Shown here in pieces: positions 61,785 to 64,000 of a DNA stretch of 64,000 bases. The stretch spans positions 248,001 through 312,000 of the forward strand of contig NC_020300.1 in NCBI RefSeq assembly GCF_000341355.1, given 5' to 3'. Position numbers and translations under genes: made by a program. This stretch comes from Bartonella australis AUST/NH1 (GTDB lineage Bacteria > Pseudomonadota > Alphaproteobacteria > Rhizobiales > Rhizobiaceae). The notes beneath the pieces were generated by a model that ran no database searches, was not told the origin of the DNA, and saw only the letters and a program-made list of their open reading frames with translations. Position 1 is the first letter of the stretch, and each line of letters begins with the position of its first letter.

Positions 61785-62720
61785 TCCTTCCATTTCTATA
61801 TAACTCTGGTTTTTCCTCAGTTTTTCAGCTAATTATTGCTTCCATTTTTTGATATAGGCAGCGATAGCGGGTTTTACCAAACAAGCCTCCCAAACAAATA
61901 TGCCGGCAAAATCTGTTAAAACGAACCAGAAAGATTCAAAGTCAATCTAAATCAGAAAATTGTAGGACTAAATGTCTAGCGCACGGCTCATTAAATTAAG
62001 GCGAGCTAAAAATGCTGCAATAACGCAGTTATATAGAAAAGGTATAAACATATTCGCCGTAACATTTTATAATATATCGCCAATCTTTTAGCTCGGTGGA
62101 TATATTTTCAATTTTGTGCAAATCCTATTCTCCTGCTTCGCGTCTTCCTTTAATGAATCTGGTGTCCTCGCCAAATAAGACAGGAAGATCACACTTTGGG
62201 CGCCTTTCTAAATCGATCTACAGCATATCCCTGCTCAATTATCAACTTTGGCGCGTCGGGTAGGGCGGGCACGAAAATCCGCCACTCAATTATAGATAAC
62301 GCAAAACTTGGACTATAAGTCATCTTTAGGCTTTAAAACTACAAGAATGTAACGCATTGAAACCTCCAATTCACCACTTTATCTGCCGCGCACTAAAGAT
62401 ATTGAACCAGTACATATTTTCATCATATTATCAATATAAGGGTTAGCCGCTGTTCTTTCTAAGAATTGTTTTCTATAATTAGTGTCGTTGATCGCTTTTT
62501 GAGTTTGGTGAGTATTTGAATATAAATTGCTCGGCCTTTTAGATTAATAGGCTAAAATTAAACTGGAGTTTGTGGGAATTTTAAATTACGCTGCTTCTTA
62601 GCTCAAAATTTTCATCATAATTTGCCATTTTTTTGGCGACCCGGTTAGTCTATTTTTCTTTGGAGTCCCCAATTTGATTTTGAGTGTAACTCAAGTTGTA
62701 AATATCGGGGTTTATGCGTC
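61785..62720 (+). repeat. DUF1561 flank repeat, unit 4, right part
   Basis: Resumes unit 1 homology at about 48790 (TGCTTCCATTTTTTGAT) and continues through GAACCAGAAAGATTCAAA, AATGCTGCAATAACGCAGTT and CATATTATCAATATA to the start of the third DUF1561 gene. With 57829-58062 it forms one unit split by the peptide cassette. Confidence 0.7.
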
Positions 62721-64000
62721 GTGAAACACTCTGAAGTTTTGTTGATTAATTTTGATTTAGGTAGTTGGCGTTTAATGGAAAAAACTAGCCTGAGATTTTT
62801 GTCGTTCTTTTTCGCCTTTTTATTATCCCTCAATTCTCTTTTGGCAGCTCCTATTCATCAAAAGCCTACCGATAAACCTATTGATAAACCTATTCGCGTT
62901 AAGGTTCATAACGGATGGGAATATTGTTATACTCCGGCATTTGTGGATGGTGAAAGTTACGTTTACCTCGATAACTGCTCTTCTTCCAGTGTCCAAGCCG
63001 CTCGCTATGATGTTTTTCAGAGGGTGGCCTGGAAGGTTAAAAATGTCTGGTTGTGTATGACAGCTCCTAATTCGGTCACAGGCGTTGGTAGAAGAGCGAC
63101 GGCAGATTGGGATTATATCAGACTTAGACCCTGTGTCATCAATGATGCTAATCAGCGTTGGATTATTAAAGGTAGAGTTTTGTACACCGCTGATGAGAAG
63201 TTTCGTGTTAAAGATCACAAGTGGTATGCTTATATCTCGAAAAATAAAGGAGATTACTATGATCATACTTTAAGCTCAACGATGGACACATGGATAGACA
63301 CTATCGCGACTCCTGGCAATATGAGCTTCAAAACTTCCCTGGGCTGGAAGTTTACGGGTACTTCTGGCTTCAATATCTATTATATATCAGATGATGGATC
63401 TAAACCTGAGATCTTTGATCTTTACTACAACCCCGAAAATGGCCATATTGCCCGATATTTCCCTTCCGCTGGGCTTCTTTCTTGCATGGCCTCTCAGCAA
63501 TCTCCTTCGGAGGATTGGAACTGGGTAAAGTGGTTATATTGTAATGATAATATTTCTAGTACAAAGGATAGGGGCTACTGGAACGTTTCTTTTTTAGTTG
63601 GGCGCGAAGGACTACTTTTGGACCGAGGGGGCAATATTTTAAGAGTTACTCAATACGGTTCCAATTGGGGGATCCCTTATACAGTGAAGCCCGATTATAT
63701 TAAAAAAGACACACAAAATTCGCCAAAATCTGAATTTGTTTTGTCCTACGATATTGAGCGTTGGAATCGCTATGCTACGGCAAATATGGAAGACACGCTC
63801 CCTTACTGCCCAGCTCCTGGAAAAAAGCAAGATGTTTCCAGATCTAAACAAAGAGTGAAGCGAACTTTGCCTTCTGATTTCCAACTCAGCGATGAATGGA
63901 TACAACGGCTTCATGCGATAATGCTTACTAGGACTGGTGCTATACCTAACGTGGGGATTTGCGGTGTCTGCCTTTTACATGCTTTTCAGATGATGGCAGA
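62721..64000 (+). CDS. DUF1561 (PF07598) family secreted protein, copy 3, runs off the window
   Basis: Open from GTG 62721 to the window end (426 codons, no stop). Start placed by alignment with copies 1 and 2; here GTG replaces ATG. Signal LRFLSFFFAFLLSLNSLLAA, lectin half with NQRWIIKGRVLYTADEKF and EDWNWVKW, and ICGVCLLHAFQMMAE at the edge (C414, C417). Keeps the CGxC motif. More diverged than copies 1 and 2 from each other. Confidence 0.85.
   Translation, partial: MKHSEVLLINFDLGSWRLMEKTSLRFLSFFFAFLLSLNSLLAAPIHQKPTDKPIDKPIRVKVHNGWEYCYTPAFVDGESYVYLDNCSSSSVQAARYDVFQRVAWKVKNVWLCMTAPNSVTGVGRRATADWDYIRLRPCVINDANQRWIIKGRVLYTADEKFRVKDHKWYAYISKNKGDYYDHTLSSTMDTWIDTIATPGNMSFKTSLGWKFTGTSGFNIYYISDDGSKPEIFDLYYNPENGHIARYFPSAGLLSCMASQQSPSEDWNWVKWLYCNDNISSTKDRGYWNVSFLVGREGLLLDRGGNILRVTQYGSNWGIPYTVKPDYIKKDTQNSPKSEFVLSYDIERWNRYATANMEDTLPYCPAPGKKQDVSRSKQRVKRTLPSDFQLSDEWIQRLHAIMLTRTGAIPNVGICGVCLLHAFQMMA

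Noticed and set aside
1..64000. CRISPR array or intact insertion sequence
   Set aside because: No regularly spaced short repeats and no transposase frame were found; the visible repeats are the 72-bp coding duplication, the sRNA pair, the antirepressor modules and the DUF1561 units.

Overview
The window is a low-GC alphaproteobacterial chromosome segment, best explained as a Bartonella close to the B. bacilliformis / B. ancashensis / B. australis group. The grounds are the Rhizobiales-type core genes, a tRNA-His with A73 and no encoded G-1, a hemin-binding-protein-like (Pap31/Hbp) outer membrane protein, several decaying genes with long gene-poor gaps, and multiple DUF1561/PF07598 'virulence-modifying' genes, a family I know only from Leptospira and a few Bartonella. 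The species assignment is inference.

Layout. 1-12124 is core chromosome: mscL, pyrD, tRNA-His, a gamma-glutamylputrescine synthetase/oxidase-like pair, folD, a decayed AsmA-like gene, rsmE, gshA and rpsU, with large gaps. 12125-40586 is a degraded P2-type prophage in the 3' end of tRNA-Arg(ACG): a 15-bp copy of the tRNA 3' end (14/15) lies beside the integrase at the left edge and the intact tRNA lies at the right edge. It carries recombination genes (YqaJ-type exonuclease, RecA-like ATPase, RusA, SSB), two S24 repressors, two YdcK-like beta-helix proteins, a frameshifted replication gene, four toxin-antitoxin modules, a contractile tail module (sheath, tube, E/E', tape measure, U, X, D), a lysis cassette, an orphan DNA methyltransferase and three antirepressor genes. 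No terminase, portal, capsid, baseplate or tail-fibre gene is present, so it cannot make virions.

40587-48473 is again core: an RND efflux pump (membrane-fusion protein plus permease), a pgi pseudogene, tRNA-Ser(CGA), rplU-rpmA and tRNA-Ser(GGA). From the last bases of tRNA-Ser(GGA) to the right edge lies a virulence-type island of repeated units. Each unit is about 1 kb of conserved flank followed by a secreted DUF1561 protein with a ricin-B-like lectin half and a C-terminal half carrying a CGxC ... H pattern. Two genes are complete, one runs off the window and two are remnants. An Hbp-like porin sits among them.

Two items stand out. (1) The two AntA-type antirepressor genes of the prophage each follow a phage P1 C4-like antisense RNA leader; the antisense boxes and their targets have co-varied between the copies, predicting two independent RNA switches. 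(2) A compact four-gene cassette (58081-61685: 57-aa Cys-containing peptide, PP-loop ATPase, MFS transporter, ClpX-like AAA+ ATPase) looks like an undescribed ribosomal-peptide biosynthesis/export operon and is inserted inside one of the DUF1561 flank repeats.
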